In this document: positions 1 through 9,309 of the stretch, in pieces
How the letters are laid out: every line of letters begins with the position of its first letter
Position numbering within the stretch: position 1 is the first letter of the stretch
Program-made: the position numbers and the translations under genes
Assembly: GCF_014649735.1 (NCBI RefSeq)
Contig: NZ_BMTP01000001.1
Location: 434,001 to 498,000 of the forward strand
Length of the DNA: 64,000 nucleotides
Direction of reading: 5' to 3'
From: Streptomyces lavendofoliae
GTDB taxonomy: Bacteria > Actinomycetota > Actinomycetes > Streptomycetales > Streptomycetaceae
Notes under the pieces: model-generated
Databases searched by the model: none
Seen by the model: only the letters and a program-made list of their open reading frames with translations
What the model was told of the DNA's origin: nothing

Positions 1-387
1 CTGGTGGAGTACCGCCTGATGGAGGCCGGGCACGACGTCCTCGGCGTCGCCGCCCACGTCCCGCACTACGTCGCCCGGTCGGCCTACCCGGACGCGGCGC
101 TGACCGCCGTGGAGGCCATCACCGCGGCTACCGGTCTGGTCCTGCCCGGCATCGCCCACACGCTGCGCACGCAGGCCCAGCGCACCCAGACGGAGATCGA
201 GCGCCAGATCGGCGAGGGCGACGAGGAGCTGACCGCGCTGGTGCAGGGCCTTGAGCACCAGTACGACGCGATGGCCGGGGCCGAGACGCGCGGCAGCCTG
301 GTCGCCGAACCGGTCGAGCTGCCGTCCGCCGACGAGCTGGGCCGGGAGTTCGAGCGGTTCCTCGCCGAGCGGGAGGGCGACCTCTAG
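1..387 (+). CDS. PAC2 family protein, C-terminal part (5' end outside the window)
   Basis: The reading frame is open from the first base, so this is the last roughly 128 residues of a longer protein. The sequence ([22 protein letters not shown], then a helical segment containing [10 protein letters not shown]) matches the C-terminal half of actinobacterial PAC2-fold proteins, named after a proteasome assembly chaperone. Their exact bacterial role is not established. The end is acidic and has no membrane segment, so the protein should be cytosolic. It stops 31 bp before coaE on the same strand. Its neighbour in the usual Streptomyces order is also coaE, which supports the family call. Confidence 0.7.
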   Translation: MVEYRLMEAGHDVLGVAAHVPHYVARSAYPDAALTAVEAITAATGLVLPGIAHTLRTQAQRTQTEIERQIGEGDEELTALVQGLEHQYDAMAGAETRGSLVAEPVELPSADELGREFERFLAEREGDL

Positions 388-418
388 GCGCCGCCCGGCA
401 GCGCCTAGGCTTCGGTGC

Positions 419-1042
419 ATGCTGAAGGTTGGGTTGACCGGCGGAATCGGCGCCGGGAAGAGCGAGGTGTCGCGGCTCCTGGCGTCCTACGGGGCGGTCC
501 TCGTCGACGCCGACAAGATCGCCCGCGAGGTCGTCGAGCCCGGAACACCCGGGCTCGCGGCCGTCGTGGCGGCGTTCGGCCCGGACGTCCTCACGGCCGA
601 CGGGACCCTGGACCGCCCCAAGCTGGGCTCGATCGTGTTCTCCGACCCCGCGTCGCTGGCCACGCTCAACGGGATCGTCCACCCCTTGGTGGGCGCCCGC
701 TCGGCGGAACTCGAAGCGGCGGCGGGCCCCGGGGCGGTCGTCGTCCACGACGTACCGCTGCTCACGGAGAACGGCCTGGCGCCGCTGTACGACCTGGTCG
801 TGGTCGTCGACGCGTCGGAGGAGACCCGGCTGGACCGGCTCGTACGGCTGCGCGGGATGACCGAGGCGGAGGCCCGCGCGCGCATGGCCGCGCAGGCGAC
901 CGGGGAGCAGCGGCGGGCCGTGGCCGACCTGGTCATCGACAACGACGGCCCGCTGGAGGCCCTGGAGCCCCAGGTGCGCGCCGTCTGGGACCGGTTGACC
1001 GAACGGGCCGCCGCCGGTCCGGGGACCGCCCCGGAGGCGTGA
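419..1042 (+). CDS. coaE: Dephospho-CoA kinase
   Basis: CoaE phosphorylates the 3'-hydroxyl of the dephospho-CoA ribose, the last step of coenzyme A synthesis, in the cytosol. The product is 207 residues. It opens with the P-loop GGIGAGKS at residues 8-15, followed by the [13 protein letters not shown] region typical of Coa[11 protein letters not shown] lies mid-protein and the lid-region motif [23 protein letters not shown] helix follows. I chose the ATG at 419 because the P-loop must lie near the N terminus; longer in-frame extensions would overlap the PAC2 gene. The length is normal for the short form of the family. The C-terminal GrpB extension seen in some actinobacteria is absent. Confidence 0.93.
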   Translation: MLKVGLTGGIGAGKSEVSRLLASYGAVLVDADKIAREVVEPGTPGLAAVVAAFGPDVLTADGTLDRPKLGSIVFSDPASLATLNGIVHPLVGARSAELEAAAGPGAVVVHDVPLLTENGLAPLYDLVVVVDASEETRLDRLVRLRGMTEAEARARMAAQATGEQRRAVADLVIDNDGPLEALEPQVRAVWDRLTERAAAGPGTAPEA

Positions 1043-1203
1043 CGGCGCCGGTACGCGGGGGCGCGGCGCCGGATGCCGGGCGGGCGGGGACGGCGCGCGG
1101 ATACCGTGCGGGGACGCCGTGCGCCGACGCCGTGGCCGGTGGCCGGTGGAATACGGGCCCGGCCGCACATGTTGAACCGCCGGAGCGAGGGAAGGATCCG
1201 AGC

Positions 1204-1596
1204 GTGCCCGAGACCAACCCCGAGACCCACGTCATCGACTACCGCGCGGCGGAGCAGCTGCTCGCGGCCCGGGACCCGCGCGGGGCCGTCAAGCTCCTCG
1301 ATTCCGTGATCGCGGCCCACCCCGAGAACACCGCCGCCCGCCTGCTGCGCGCCCGGGCGTTCTTCGCGGCCGCCCAGCTGCGGCCCGCCGAGCTGGAATT
1401 CGAGCTGGTGCTGGAGCGCGAGCCGGACAACGCGTTCGCGCACTTCGCGCTGGCCCGCACGTTCCAGCGATCGGGCCGCCCCGAGCAGGCGAAACGCCAC
1501 TTCCGTCTCGCGGCCGCGCTGGACCCCAAGCCGGAGTACCTGGAGGCGGCGCGCTTCCCGGTGGACTTCCCGGCCGACATGCCGCCCGAGGAGTGA
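1204..1596 (+). CDS. Tetratricopeptide repeat protein
   Basis: A 130-residue protein made of about three TPR units: AAEQLLAARDPRGAVKLLDSVI, then the LLRARAFFAAAQLRPAELEF unit, then the FAHFALARTFQRSGRPEQAKRHF unit. The small-large-small residue pattern of TPR helices is clear. TPR proteins are protein-interaction scaffolds and the partner here is unknown. The GTG at 1204 is preceded by a GAGGGAAGG ribosome-binding site. Longer frames upstream run through low-complexity sequence and are unlikely to be coding. It lies about 160 bp after coaE on the same strand, as in other Streptomyces. Confidence 0.85.
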   Translation: MPETNPETHVIDYRAAEQLLAARDPRGAVKLLDSVIAAHPENTAARLLRARAFFAAAQLRPAELEFELVLEREPDNAFAHFALARTFQRSGRPEQAKRHFRLAAALDPKPEYLEAARFPVDFPADMPPEE

Positions 1597-1649
1597 CCGG
1601 CCCGCGCCGCGCCGGGGACTGCCCCGCCCACCGGGCCGTAGTCCGCCGG

Positions 1650-1670
1650 GCGGCGCCCCGCAGGCGCCGC
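1650..1670. terminator. Bidirectional terminator hairpin
   Basis: A perfect 8-bp stem (GCGGCGCC / GGCGCCGC) with a 5-nt loop lies between the convergent TPR gene and the small membrane protein gene. It touches the stop codon of the latter. No U-tract follows, as is usual in Streptomyces. Confidence 0.5.
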
Positions 1671-1948
1671 TAGCGTCCACCCGGGCGTCCGTCGCCCGGA
1701 TCGTACGGGGGTACGTCGGGACCCGGCTGGTAGTGCGGGCCCTGGCGGATGTGGCGCCGTACGGCCATGAGGTCGACCACGACGACCACGGCCAGCAGCC
1801 CGCAGGCCGCCGCCCAGCCGGGACGGCCGGCCAGGGCGAAGGCCGCGGTTCCGGCGCCCGCCCAGATCAGCCCCCACACGCCCAGCCAGAAGCGGATCCG
1901 CAGGGGGCTGCGGGCCGTTCTCGGTTCACTGCCGGTACGCACGCGCAT
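1670..1948 (-). CDS. Small two-helix membrane protein (DUF6343-like)
   Basis: A 92-residue protein with a basic N terminus (MRVRTGSEPRTARSPLRIRF) and two hydrophobic helices, FWLGVWGLIWAGAGTAAFAL and WAAACGLLAVVVVVDLMAV. The C-terminal tail is hydrophilic and Pro/Gly-rich (RRHIRQGPHYQPGPDVPPYDP). This matches, from memory, the DUF6343 family of short Streptomyces membrane proteins, whose function is unknown. The ATG at 1948 has a GGGAGAG ribosome-binding site. The gene is convergent with the TPR gene and divergent from the methyltransferase at 2053. Confidence 0.75.
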   Translation of the reverse strand: MRVRTGSEPRTARSPLRIRFWLGVWGLIWAGAGTAAFALAGRPGWAAACGLLAVVVVVDLMAVRRHIRQGPHYQPGPDVPPYDPGDGRPGGR

Positions 1949-2052
1949 GATGATCGCTCTCCCGCACGGCGAGTACCCGCCCGGCACCGATCGATCCCGG
2001 CCATGGTGGAGCGGGCGGGAACGGGCTGGCGCGGTCGCCCGTTCAGCAGCAC

Positions 2053-2760
2053 ATGAGCCGACGGACGCGTGACGGACACAAGGGATCCGGACCGGGCGCC
2101 ATCTCCCCGGACGGCTGCGCGGTCGACCTGTACAGCAGGCTCGTCGCGGGCGCAGAGCCCGACGTCGTCGCCGCCGCGTTGCCGGCGCACGCGACCCTGC
2201 TCGAGCTGGGCAGCGGGGCGGGCCGGCTGACCCGGCCGCTGGCCGAGCGGGGCCTGGTGGTGACCGCCGTGGACGAGTCGGCCGAGATGCTGGCACGGGT
2301 CCGCGAGCGGGTCCCGGGCATCAGGACCGTGCAGAGCCCCATCGAGACCCTGGACCTGGAGGAGCGGTTCGACGCCGTGCTGCTCGCGTCGTTCCTGGTC
2401 CACACGGGCGACCGCCGGGTGCGCGACGGGCTGCTCGCGGCCTGCCGGCGGCACATCGGGGAGGACGGCTGCGTGCTGATCCAGCGGGAGGGCCTCGACT
2501 GGCACACCCGGGTGCCCCGCGAGCGCGAGGACCCCTCCGGCTGCACGGTGCGGATCGTCTCGGCGGAGCCGGTCGGGGACGGGGTCAACTCCGTGGTCTG
2601 CGAGTACGTCTTCCCGGACGCCCGCTGGACGCAGACCTTCCTGTCGCGGCCGCTCACGAAGGAAGCCTTCGAGGGCTGCCTGTCCGCGGCCGGGCTGGCC
2701 GTCGACGCGTACCTGACCGACGACGGGACATGGGTACGGGCGCGGCCGGAACGCCGGTGA
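2053..2760 (+). CDS. Class I SAM-dependent methyltransferase
   Basis: A 235-residue protein with a Rossmann-type methyltransferase core. Motif I is LLELGSGAGRLTRPLAERG (about residues 50-68), the acidic end of strand 2 is VVTAVDESAEML, and motif IV is FDAVLLASFLVHTG. The post-core segment VCEYVFPDARWTQTFLSRPLT is seen in small-molecule methyltransferases of this class. The substrate cannot be inferred. The N-terminal segment MSRRTRDGHKGSG is basic and poorly conserved in appearance. A perfect stem-loop (2780-2798) follows the stop codon, so the gene is probably transcribed alone. Confidence 0.82.
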   Translation: MSRRTRDGHKGSGPGAISPDGCAVDLYSRLVAGAEPDVVAAALPAHATLLELGSGAGRLTRPLAERGLVVTAVDESAEMLARVRERVPGIRTVQSPIETLDLEERFDAVLLASFLVHTGDRRVRDGLLAACRRHIGEDGCVLIQREGLDWHTRVPREREDPSGCTVRIVSAEPVGDGVNSVVCEYVFPDARWTQTFLSRPLTKEAFEGCLSAAGLAVDAYLTDDGTWVRARPERR

Positions 2761-2779
2761 CAAAACCCGGACCCCGCGC

Positions 2780-2798
2780 GGCCGGCGAAATGCCGGCC
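2780..2798 (+). terminator. Terminator-like hairpin after the methyltransferase
   Basis: A perfect 7-bp stem (GGCCGGC / GCCGGCC) with the loop GAAAT begins 20 bp after the methyltransferase stop codon. No U-tract is visible. Confidence 0.45.
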
Positions 2799-2894
2799 CC
2801 GCCGCCGGAACACCGATGAGTTCCGGACGGCCCGCCGGTCAACCTCCACGACAGCGACGCACCGCTCGGGCAACGCCCGCAGGAGGAGACCGGC

Positions 2895-3371
2895 ATGACC
2901 GACATCACCGCCACCGGCACGACGACCCCCGCCACCGCCACCGGCACGGCGACCCCCGCCGCGGGGGCCGCCGGCGGCGCGGCCCCCTCCCGCCGCGCCG
3001 ACATCGGCGCATGGGCCCTGCAGATCGTCCTCGCCCTCTTCTTCGCGATCCCGAGCGCCGGGCCCAAGCTGGTCGGGCACTCCTCGGCGGCGGCGTCCTT
3101 CGACGCGATCGGTGCCGGCGACTGGCTCATGTACCTGGTGGGCGTCCTGGAGCTGGCCGGTGCCGTCGCACTGGTGGTCCCCGCCCTCTCCGGGGTGGCG
3201 GCACTCGCCCTGACCGGCCTGATGGCAGGCGCTCTCGTCACCCAGCTCGCCTTCCTGGACGGGCGGTTCTGGTTCACGCCGGTGATCTTCGCGGTGCTGC
3301 TGGGCGTCGTGGCCCGCACCCGCCGGGACCGTACCGCCGCACTGCTGCGCCGGGTTCGCGGCCGGGTGTGA
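2895..3371 (+). CDS. DoxX-like membrane protein
   Basis: A 158-residue protein. After an Ala/Thr-rich N terminus of about 35 residues come four hydrophobic helices (IGAWALQIVLALFFAIPSAG; WLMYLVGVLELAGAVALVV; VAALALTGLMAGALVTQL; WFTPVIFAVLLGVVA). The order and the GPKLVGH and GVLELAGA motifs fit the DoxX-like family. Members are associated with redox or thiosulfate metabolism, but the role here is unknown. The ATG at 2895 follows a strong AGGAGGAG ribosome-binding site. The Thr/Ala repeats at the N terminus (TATGTTTPATATGTATPAAG) are low-complexity and probably unstructured. Confidence 0.8.
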   Translation: MTDITATGTTTPATATGTATPAAGAAGGAAPSRRADIGAWALQIVLALFFAIPSAGPKLVGHSSAAASFDAIGAGDWLMYLVGVLELAGAVALVVPALSGVAALALTGLMAGALVTQLAFLDGRFWFTPVIFAVLLGVVARTRRDRTAALLRRVRGRV

Positions 3372-3452
3372 GCCGGCACACGAGTGGCGCGGGGCCCTTT
3401 ACCCCGGCCGGGGCGGCACGGTACGAGAGGTGCACACGACGAAGGGACCCCG

Positions 3453-4910
3453 ATGCGACCGGTGTGCATGACCAGGCAGGGCGCGGTACGCGGTGACATC
3501 TCGGCCGACGGGACCGCCTCGTTCCTCGGCATCCCGTACGCCGCCCCGCCGTTCGGCCCTCTGCGCTTCCGGCCTCCGGCCCCACCGCGCGCGTGGCGCG
3601 GGACCCGGGACGCGACGGCCTACGGGCCCACCCCGCCGAAGGCGCCCTACGCGCCGCCGTTCGACGCCCTCCTCCCGGAGACCACGATCCCGGGGGAGGA
3701 CTGCCTCAACCTCAACGTGTGGACGCCGTCCCCGGGCCCCGGCGACCGGCTGCCGGTCATGGTGTGGCTGTACGGCGGGGCGTTCGCCAACGGGACGGCG
3801 TCGACGTCCGCGTACGACGGCAGCGCCTTCGCGCGCGACGGCGTCGTCTTCGTCTCGCTCAACTACCGCATCGGGACGGACGGGTTCCTCCACCTCGACG
3901 GTGTCCCGGACAACCGGGGCCTGCTCGACCAGGTGGCCGGGCTGGAATGGGTCCGGGACAACATCGCGAACTTCGGCGGCGACCCGGACCGGGTCACCCT
4001 CTTCGGTGAGTCCGCCGGGGCCATGAGCATCGGCGTACTGCTGGCGGACGCGCGTGCGCGCGGCCTGTTCCACCGGGCGATACTCCAGAGCGGGGCGGCG
4101 CACCACTTCCTCCGCCCCGCGTCGGCCCGCCGGATCACCGCCCGCATGGCCGAGAAGCTCGCGGTCGCGCCGGAGGCCGACGCCTTCGCCGCCGTCCCGC
4201 TCGACCGCCTCCTCGCCGCCCAGGCGGAGCTGCGCGGCGAGATCGGCGCCCGCCCGGACCCGGCCGTCTGGGGTGAGGCGGCACTCAACGCCATGCCGTT
4301 CGAGCCGGTGACCGAGGGGTTGGCCCTGCCCGACCCGGACAGCGGTGTCGACCTGCTGGTCGGCAGCAACCGCGAGGAGTACCGGCTCTTCCTCGTCCCC
4401 ACCGGACGGCTGCACCTGCTGCCGGAGGCGAAGCTCCGGGCCACCGCCGAGGCGTACGGTCTGGACCCGGACGAGGCCCTGCCCGTCTACCGGGACGCGC
4501 GGCCCGGCGCCGGGCCCGGGGAGCTCTTCGACGCGTTGGTGACCGACTGGTTCTACCGGATCCCGGCGATCCGGCTGGCGGAGTCGGTGCCCGGTTCGTA
4601 CGTGTACGAGTTCGCGCGGCGCTCCTCGGCCTACGACGGGCAGCTCGGGGCCTGCCACGCCGGTGAGCTGGCCTATGTCTTCGACCGGCTCGACGACCCC
4701 GGGTACGCGCCGGTGATCGGCGAGGACCCGGCCCAGGCGGTGGCGGACGCGATGCACGGGGCATGGGTGGCGTTCGCGGAGACCGGCGACCCGGGGTGGC
4801 CCGCCTACGACCGCGGCGACCGCACCACGATGATCTTCGACGACGTCCTGCCGGGCCCGGTCGACGACCCGCGCGGGGCCGAGCGAGCCCTGTGGGAGGG
4901 CGTGCGCTGA
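3453..4910 (+). CDS. Carboxylesterase, type B
   Basis: An alpha/beta-hydrolase of 485 residues. The nucleophile elbow GESAGA places the catalytic serine at residue 187. The oxyanion-hole segment is VWLYGGAFANG, and an EDCLNLNVW motif lies upstream; both are diagnostic of type-B esterases (the cholinesterase/para-nitrobenzyl esterase family). The acid is probably in NREEYRLFL and the histidine in GACHAGELAYVF. No signal peptide is present, so it is cytosolic. The ATG at 3453 is preceded by GAAGGGA; a longer frame from 3384 lacks a ribosome-binding site. The natural ester substrate is unknown. Confidence 0.9.
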   Translation: MRPVCMTRQGAVRGDISADGTASFLGIPYAAPPFGPLRFRPPAPPRAWRGTRDATAYGPTPPKAPYAPPFDALLPETTIPGEDCLNLNVWTPSPGPGDRLPVMVWLYGGAFANGTASTSAYDGSAFARDGVVFVSLNYRIGTDGFLHLDGVPDNRGLLDQVAGLEWVRDNIANFGGDPDRVTLFGESAGAMSIGVLLADARARGLFHRAILQSGAAHHFLRPASARRITARMAEKLAVAPEADAFAAVPLDRLLAAQAELRGEIGARPDPAVWGEAALNAMPFEPVTEGLALPDPDSGVDLLVGSNREEYRLFLVPTGRLHLLPEAKLRATAEAYGLDPDEALPVYRDARPGAGPGELFDALVTDWFYRIPAIRLAESVPGSYVYEFARRSSAYDGQLGACHAGELAYVFDRLDDPGYAPVIGEDPAQAVADAMHGAWVAFAETGDPGWPAYDRGDRTTMIFDDVLPGPVDDPRGAERALWEGVR

Positions 4911-5003
4911 CCGCGCGCGAGCGGTCGCCGGAGCCGATTGTCAGACCCCCGCCGTAAGGTCGTAGATCCAGGACACGACCAGCGTGAGGGAGGTGACCGG
5001 CCC

Positions 5004-7871
5004 ATGCCGCAGCGGCCGCCGCACGCCTTCGCCGCCGTCTTCCTCCCCGCCGCGCTGCCGCGCGAGGGCCGGGTCGCCTTCTGGTCCCCCGACGGCGCGC
5101 CTCTGCCGCTGCCGGCCGGAGCGGACACCGGGCCCCCGCCCCTCCCGGCGGGGGCGGGCGGCCCCGCGTCGCCGGGCGGGACCGGCCACGACACCGTCAC
5201 GGTGGTGCGGGCGCACGGCAGCGGGGTGCGCGGCGAGGCCGTGCCGGCGCTGCTGCTGCCCGTCGCCGACGCCCTGCCGGTCCTGGTCGCCGCGCGGCAC
5301 GCCCCGGACGCCCATCCCGCGGCGGCCTGCTGGGGCGCCGCCGCCCTGCACGCCCTCCATCTGGCCGGCCGGGGCCGGCTGCTGCCGGGTCTCACGGCCG
5401 GCGACCTGGACGCCTGGCGGGCCGGACCGCTGGACGCGGACGACATCGCCCATCTGCGCGCGGTCGCCGCCGCGATGCCCCACGAGGCCCACGCCGTGCC
5501 CGTGGCCGGCGTGCGTCCGCTCCGGCTGCCCGAGCCCGAGGCCCTGGTGCGGGCCTTCCTCGACGCGGTCGCCGACACCCTGCCCCGCACACCGGCCGCC
5601 GCGCACGCCGCCGGGGCGCCGTTCGCGGCCCGCGCCCCGCAGCACCTGCCCCGCGCGCGTGCCTGGGCCGCCGAGGCGGCGGCGGGCATGGACGCCGGTG
5701 TGCGCGTCTCGCTGCGCCTCGACCTGTCCGGCTACGAGCTGTTCGACACCGTCGTGGAGGGCGGCGGCGAGCGGGAGGCCGCCGCCGCGCTGCTCCAGGT
5801 TCACAGCCTCGCCGATCCCACTCTGGTCGTCGACGCCGCCGCGCTGTGGGCGGGGGAGGCCCCCGAGCACTTCGGGCCGCGCGCCAGGATCGACGCCGTA
5901 CTGGCGCTGCGGCGGGCGGCCCGCGTCTGGGCACCGCTCGCCCGCCTGCTGGAGCGCGACGTCCCCGACGTGCTGTCCCTCACCGAGGACGAGCTGTACG
6001 AGCTGCTCGGCCCGGCGGCGGCACGGCTCGGCGCGGCCGGTGTCACCGTGCACTGGCCCAGGGAGCTGGCGCGGTCGCTCACCGCCGCAGCGGTCGTCCG
6101 GCCCGCGCCCGGCTCGGCGACCGACGGCACGGCGTTCTTCGACAGCGAGGAGCTGCTGAGGTTCGACTGGCAGCTGGCGCTGGACGGCGACCCGCTGACC
6201 GAGCGCGAGATGGACGCCCTGGCCGAGGCGCACCGCCCCGTCGTGCGGCTGCGCGACCAGTGGGTGGTCGTCGACCCCGCGCTCGTGCGCAAGGCGCGCA
6301 AGCGGGAACTGGGCCTGCTCCAGCCGGTCGACGCGCTGGCCGTGGCGCTCGGCGGCACCGCCGAGGTGGACGGCGAGACGGTCGAGGCGGTGCCCACCGG
6401 AGCGCTCGCGGCGCTGCGCGACCGGCTGGTGGCGGGCCCCGGCACCACCGGCCCGCCACCGGGCCTCCACGCCACCCTGCGCGACTACCAGCTGCGCGGC
6501 CTGGCCTGGCTGGACCTGATGACGTCCCTGGGCCTCGGCGGCTGCCTCGCCGACGACATGGGCCTCGGCAAGACCGTCACCCTCATCGCCCTCCACCTGC
6601 GCCGCGCCCGCCGGGCCCCCACCCTCGTCGTCTGCCCCGCCTCCCTGCTGGGCAACTGGCAGCGCGAGATCGCCCGCTTCGCCCCCGGCGTGCCGGTGCG
6701 CCGCTTCCACGGCACGGACCGCACCCTGGACGGCCTCGACGGCGGCTTCGTGATCACCACGTACGGCACGATGCGCACCAGCGCCGAGCAACTGGCCGCC
6801 CGCGAGTGGGGCATGGTGGTCGCCGACGAGGCCCAGCACGTCAAGAACCCGTTCTCGGCGACCGCCAAGGCCCTGCGCACCATCCCCGCGCCCGCGCGCG
6901 TCGCCCTCACCGGCACCCCCGTCGAGAACAACCTCTCCGAGCTGTGGGCGCTGCTCGACTGGACCACACCCGGCCTCCTCGGCCCCCTCAAGGCGTTCCG
7001 CTCGCGCCACGCGCGCGCCGTCGAGAACGCCGACCAGATCGAGAACGACGAGGCGGTCGAGCGCCTCGCCCGGCTCGTCCGCCCCTTCCTGCTGCGCCGC
7101 AAGAAGTCCGACCCGGGCATCGTGCCCGAGCTGCCGCCCAAGACGGAGTCCGACCATCCGGTCCCCCTCACCCGCGAACAGGCGTCGCTGTACGAGGCGG
7201 TGGTGCGCGAGACGATGGCGCGGATCGAGGGTGCGGAGGGCATCGCCCGCCGCGGCCTGGTGATGAAGCTGCTGACGTCCCTGAAGCAGATCTGCAACCA
7301 CCCCGCCCAGTTCCTGAAGGAGGAGCCGGCCCGGCTGGCGGGCCGCTCCGGCAAGCTCGCACTGCTCGACGAACTCCTCGACACGATCCTGGCCGAGGAG
7401 GGCTCCGTGCTGGTCTTCACCCAGTACGTGGCCATGGCCCGGCTGCTCACCGCGCACCTGGCGGCCCGCGCGGTCCCTTCCCAACTGCTGCACGGCGGGA
7501 CACCGGTGCCGGAGCGGGAGCGCATGGTGGACCGGTTCCAGTCCGGCGAGGTCCCGGTGTTCGTCCTGTCGCTCAAGGCCGCCGGCACCGGCCTCAACCT
7601 CACCCGGGCCGGCCACGTCGTGCACTACGACCGCTGGTGGAACCCGGCCGTCGAGGAACAGGCCACCGACCGGGCGTACCGCATCGGGCAGACCCAGCCC
7701 GTCCAGGTGCACCGGCTGATCGCCGAGGGGACGGTGGAGGACCGTATCGCGGAGATGCTGCTGGCCAAGCGCGCGCTCGCCGACGCCGTCCTGGGATCCG
7801 GGGAGGCCGCCCTGACCGAGCTGACCGACCGCGAGCTGGCCGACCTCGTCTCCCTGCGGAGGCTGTCATGA
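5004..7871 (+). CDS. SNF2-family DEAD/DEAH ATPase (helicase-like)
   Basis: A 955-residue Swi2/Snf2 translocase. The first 480 or so residues are a bacterial SNF2-associated region with segments such as LLRFDWQLALDGDPLTE and RDQWVVVDPALVRKARKRE. The motor follows: Walker A DDMGLGKT near residue 516, DEAQ box near 607, LTGTPVENNLSELW, and motif VI in RAYRIGQTQPVQVHRL near 890. SNF2 proteins track along duplex DNA using ATP; bacterial members are implicated in transcription recycling, repair or defence. The stop overlaps the start of the SWIM protein (ATGA), so the two are translationally coupled and likely act together. The ATG at 5004 has GAGGGAGG upstream. Confidence 0.92.
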   Translation: MPQRPPHAFAAVFLPAALPREGRVAFWSPDGAPLPLPAGADTGPPPLPAGAGGPASPGGTGHDTVTVVRAHGSGVRGEAVPALLLPVADALPVLVAARHAPDAHPAAACWGAAALHALHLAGRGRLLPGLTAGDLDAWRAGPLDADDIAHLRAVAAAMPHEAHAVPVAGVRPLRLPEPEALVRAFLDAVADTLPRTPAAAHAAGAPFAARAPQHLPRARAWAAEAAAGMDAGVRVSLRLDLSGYELFDTVVEGGGEREAAAALLQVHSLADPTLVVDAAALWAGEAPEHFGPRARIDAVLALRRAARVWAPLARLLERDVPDVLSLTEDELYELLGPAAARLGAAGVTVHWPRELARSLTAAAVVRPAPGSATDGTAFFDSEELLRFDWQLALDGDPLTEREMDALAEAHRPVVRLRDQWVVVDPALVRKARKRELGLLQPVDALAVALGGTAEVDGETVEAVPTGALAALRDRLVAGPGTTGPPPGLHATLRDYQLRGLAWLDLMTSLGLGGCLADDMGLGKTVTLIALHLRRARRAPTLVVCPASLLGNWQREIARFAPGVPVRRFHGTDRTLDGLDGGFVITTYGTMRTSAEQLAAREWGMVVADEAQHVKNPFSATAKALRTIPAPARVALTGTPVENNLSELWALLDWTTPGLLGPLKAFRSRHARAVENADQIENDEAVERLARLVRPFLLRRKKSDPGIVPELPPKTESDHPVPLTREQASLYEAVVRETMARIEGAEGIARRGLVMKLLTSLKQICNHPAQFLKEEPARLAGRSGKLALLDELLDTILAEEGSVLVFTQYVAMARLLTAHLAARAVPSQLLHGGTPVPERERMVDRFQSGEVPVFVLSLKAAGTGLNLTRAGHVVHYDRWWNPAVEEQATDRAYRIGQTQPVQVHRLIAEGTVEDRIAEMLLAKRALADAVLGSGEAALTELTDRELADLVSLRRLS

Positions 7872-9142
7872 GCCCGCACCGCCCCGGCCCGCGCCCCGGC
7901 GCCCGGCGAACCCCGCTGCACGACGACCGTCGCCGCACGTTCCCGCAGCTCGCCCCCGCGCGGGGTACCGACGGGAAGTTCGCCGCCACCTGGTGGGGCA
8001 ACGCCTGGGTGGAAGCCCTGGAGGACACCGCCCTGGACCCGGCGCGCCTGGCCCGCGGGCGGGCGTACGCCACCACGGGGCACGTCGACGCGATCACCGT
8101 GACACCGGGCCGGGTCACGGCCTACGTGCACGGCAGCCGCCCCCGCCCGTACCGCACGGAGATCCGGCTGCGCGTCCTCGGCGACGACGACTGGGAGCGC
8201 TTCCTGGACGCCGCGGCCGCCCGCCCCGACCACATCGCCGCCCTGCTCGACAAGGACGTGCCGCACGCCCTGGCGGCGGCGGTCGACCTGCTGCCCGGCC
8301 CCGGCGACCTGATCCCGGACTGCTCCTGCCCCGACCACGGCTACCCCTGCAAGCACGCCGCCGCCCTCTGCTACCAGGCGGCCCGGCTCCTCGACGAGGA
8401 CCCGTTCGTGCTGTTCCTGATGCGCGGCCGGGGGGAACAGGAGATCCTGGCGGCGCTCAGCCACCGCAACGCCGCCCACGAGGCGGCCGAGGCCGGCGCC
8501 GCGCCGCCGCCCATGCCCACCGTCCCCGCGGGCGAGGCCGTCACCGCCGTGCCCGCCGCCGCCCTGCCGCCCCCGCTGCCGGCCCCCGACCGGCCCGGCC
8601 GGCCGCCGCTCTACCCGGAGGACCCGGACGCCCCCGATCCGCTGGCCCTGGAGATGCTGGCCACCGAGGCGGCGGCCCGCGCGCACACCCTCCTGACCAC
8701 CGGAGAGGACCCGGTCGCCGCCCTCACCCCCTGGCAGGACGCCGTCCGGCTGGCGGCCGCCCACCCCGGCTCGGGCCTCACCGCCTCCACCCGCGCCCTG
8801 TACCGCGACCTCGCCGCCGCCCTGGACCGCAGCCCCGGCGACCTGGCCCGCGCCGTCGCCGCCTGGCGCCAGGGCGGACCGGCGGGACTCGCCGTCCTGG
8901 AGGAGCCCTGGGACCCCCCGGCCGGCCCCTTCGACCGGGCCCGGCCCGCCCTGATCGCCGCCGACCTGCCCCACTTCCGCCCCTGGCGCAACCGCCTCTC
9001 CAGCCGCTCACTGCAACTGCGGTACGGCCGCGACGGCCTCTGGTACGGGTACGAATCGGACCCCGACCGGGAGGACTGGTGGCCGAGGGGCACCCCGGAC
9101 GCCGATCCGGTCGGCGCGCTCACCGACCTGCTGGAGAGCTGA
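7868..9142 (+). CDS. SWIM zinc-finger protein
   Basis: A 424-residue protein with the SWIM metal-binding motif CxC-xn-CxH in CSCPDHGYPCKHAAAL, about residues 152-163. The N-terminal domain contains FAATWWGNAWVEALE and RGRAYATTGHVDAITVTPGRVTAYV-type strands, split here by the fold, as in the bacterial SWIM family. The middle is Pro/Ala-rich (about 215-255), and the C terminus has an aromatic-rich segment ending WYGYESDPDREDWWP. SWIM domains bind DNA or protein. Its start overlaps the SNF2 stop by 4 bp, a widespread bacterial pairing, so it probably serves as the DNA- or partner-binding subunit of the ATPase. The pathway is not established. Confidence 0.85.
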   Translation: MSPHRPGPRPGARRTPLHDDRRRTFPQLAPARGTDGKFAATWWGNAWVEALEDTALDPARLARGRAYATTGHVDAITVTPGRVTAYVHGSRPRPYRTEIRLRVLGDDDWERFLDAAAARPDHIAALLDKDVPHALAAAVDLLPGPGDLIPDCSCPDHGYPCKHAAALCYQAARLLDEDPFVLFLMRGRGEQEILAALSHRNAAHEAAEAGAAPPPMPTVPAGEAVTAVPAAALPPPLPAPDRPGRPPLYPEDPDAPDPLALEMLATEAAARAHTLLTTGEDPVAALTPWQDAVRLAAAHPGSGLTASTRALYRDLAAALDRSPGDLARAVAAWRQGGPAGLAVLEEPWDPPAGPFDRARPALIAADLPHFRPWRNRLSSRSLQLRYGRDGLWYGYESDPDREDWWPRGTPDADPVGALTDLLES

Positions 9143-9232
9143 CGGACGCGTTGCCCCGCCCGGGGACAACAGGTGCAGAGCATGTGAGGGTTCGAATGAG
9201 CCACCACTCGATGGGGTGAATGGCGGATGCGT

Positions 9233-9261
9233 CATAACCCGGCCTGGTTGTAAGGCGTTAA
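9233..9261 (+). promoter_or_regulatory. BldN-type promoter for the chaplin gene
   Basis: CATAAC at 9233-9238 and CGTTAA at 9256-9261 are separated by 17 bp. Each differs by one base from the published sigma-BldN -35 (CGTAAC) and -10 (CGTTGA) elements. The start point would be near 9268, leaving a leader of about 40 nt that contains GGAAGGCAGGAAG before the ATG. Chaplins are known BldN targets in Streptomyces, so motif and gene agree. Confidence 0.6.
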
Positions 9262-9309
9262 TTCCGGTGCGGGCAAGTGCCCGTGAAAGTCTCCGGAAGG
9301 CAGGAAGCC

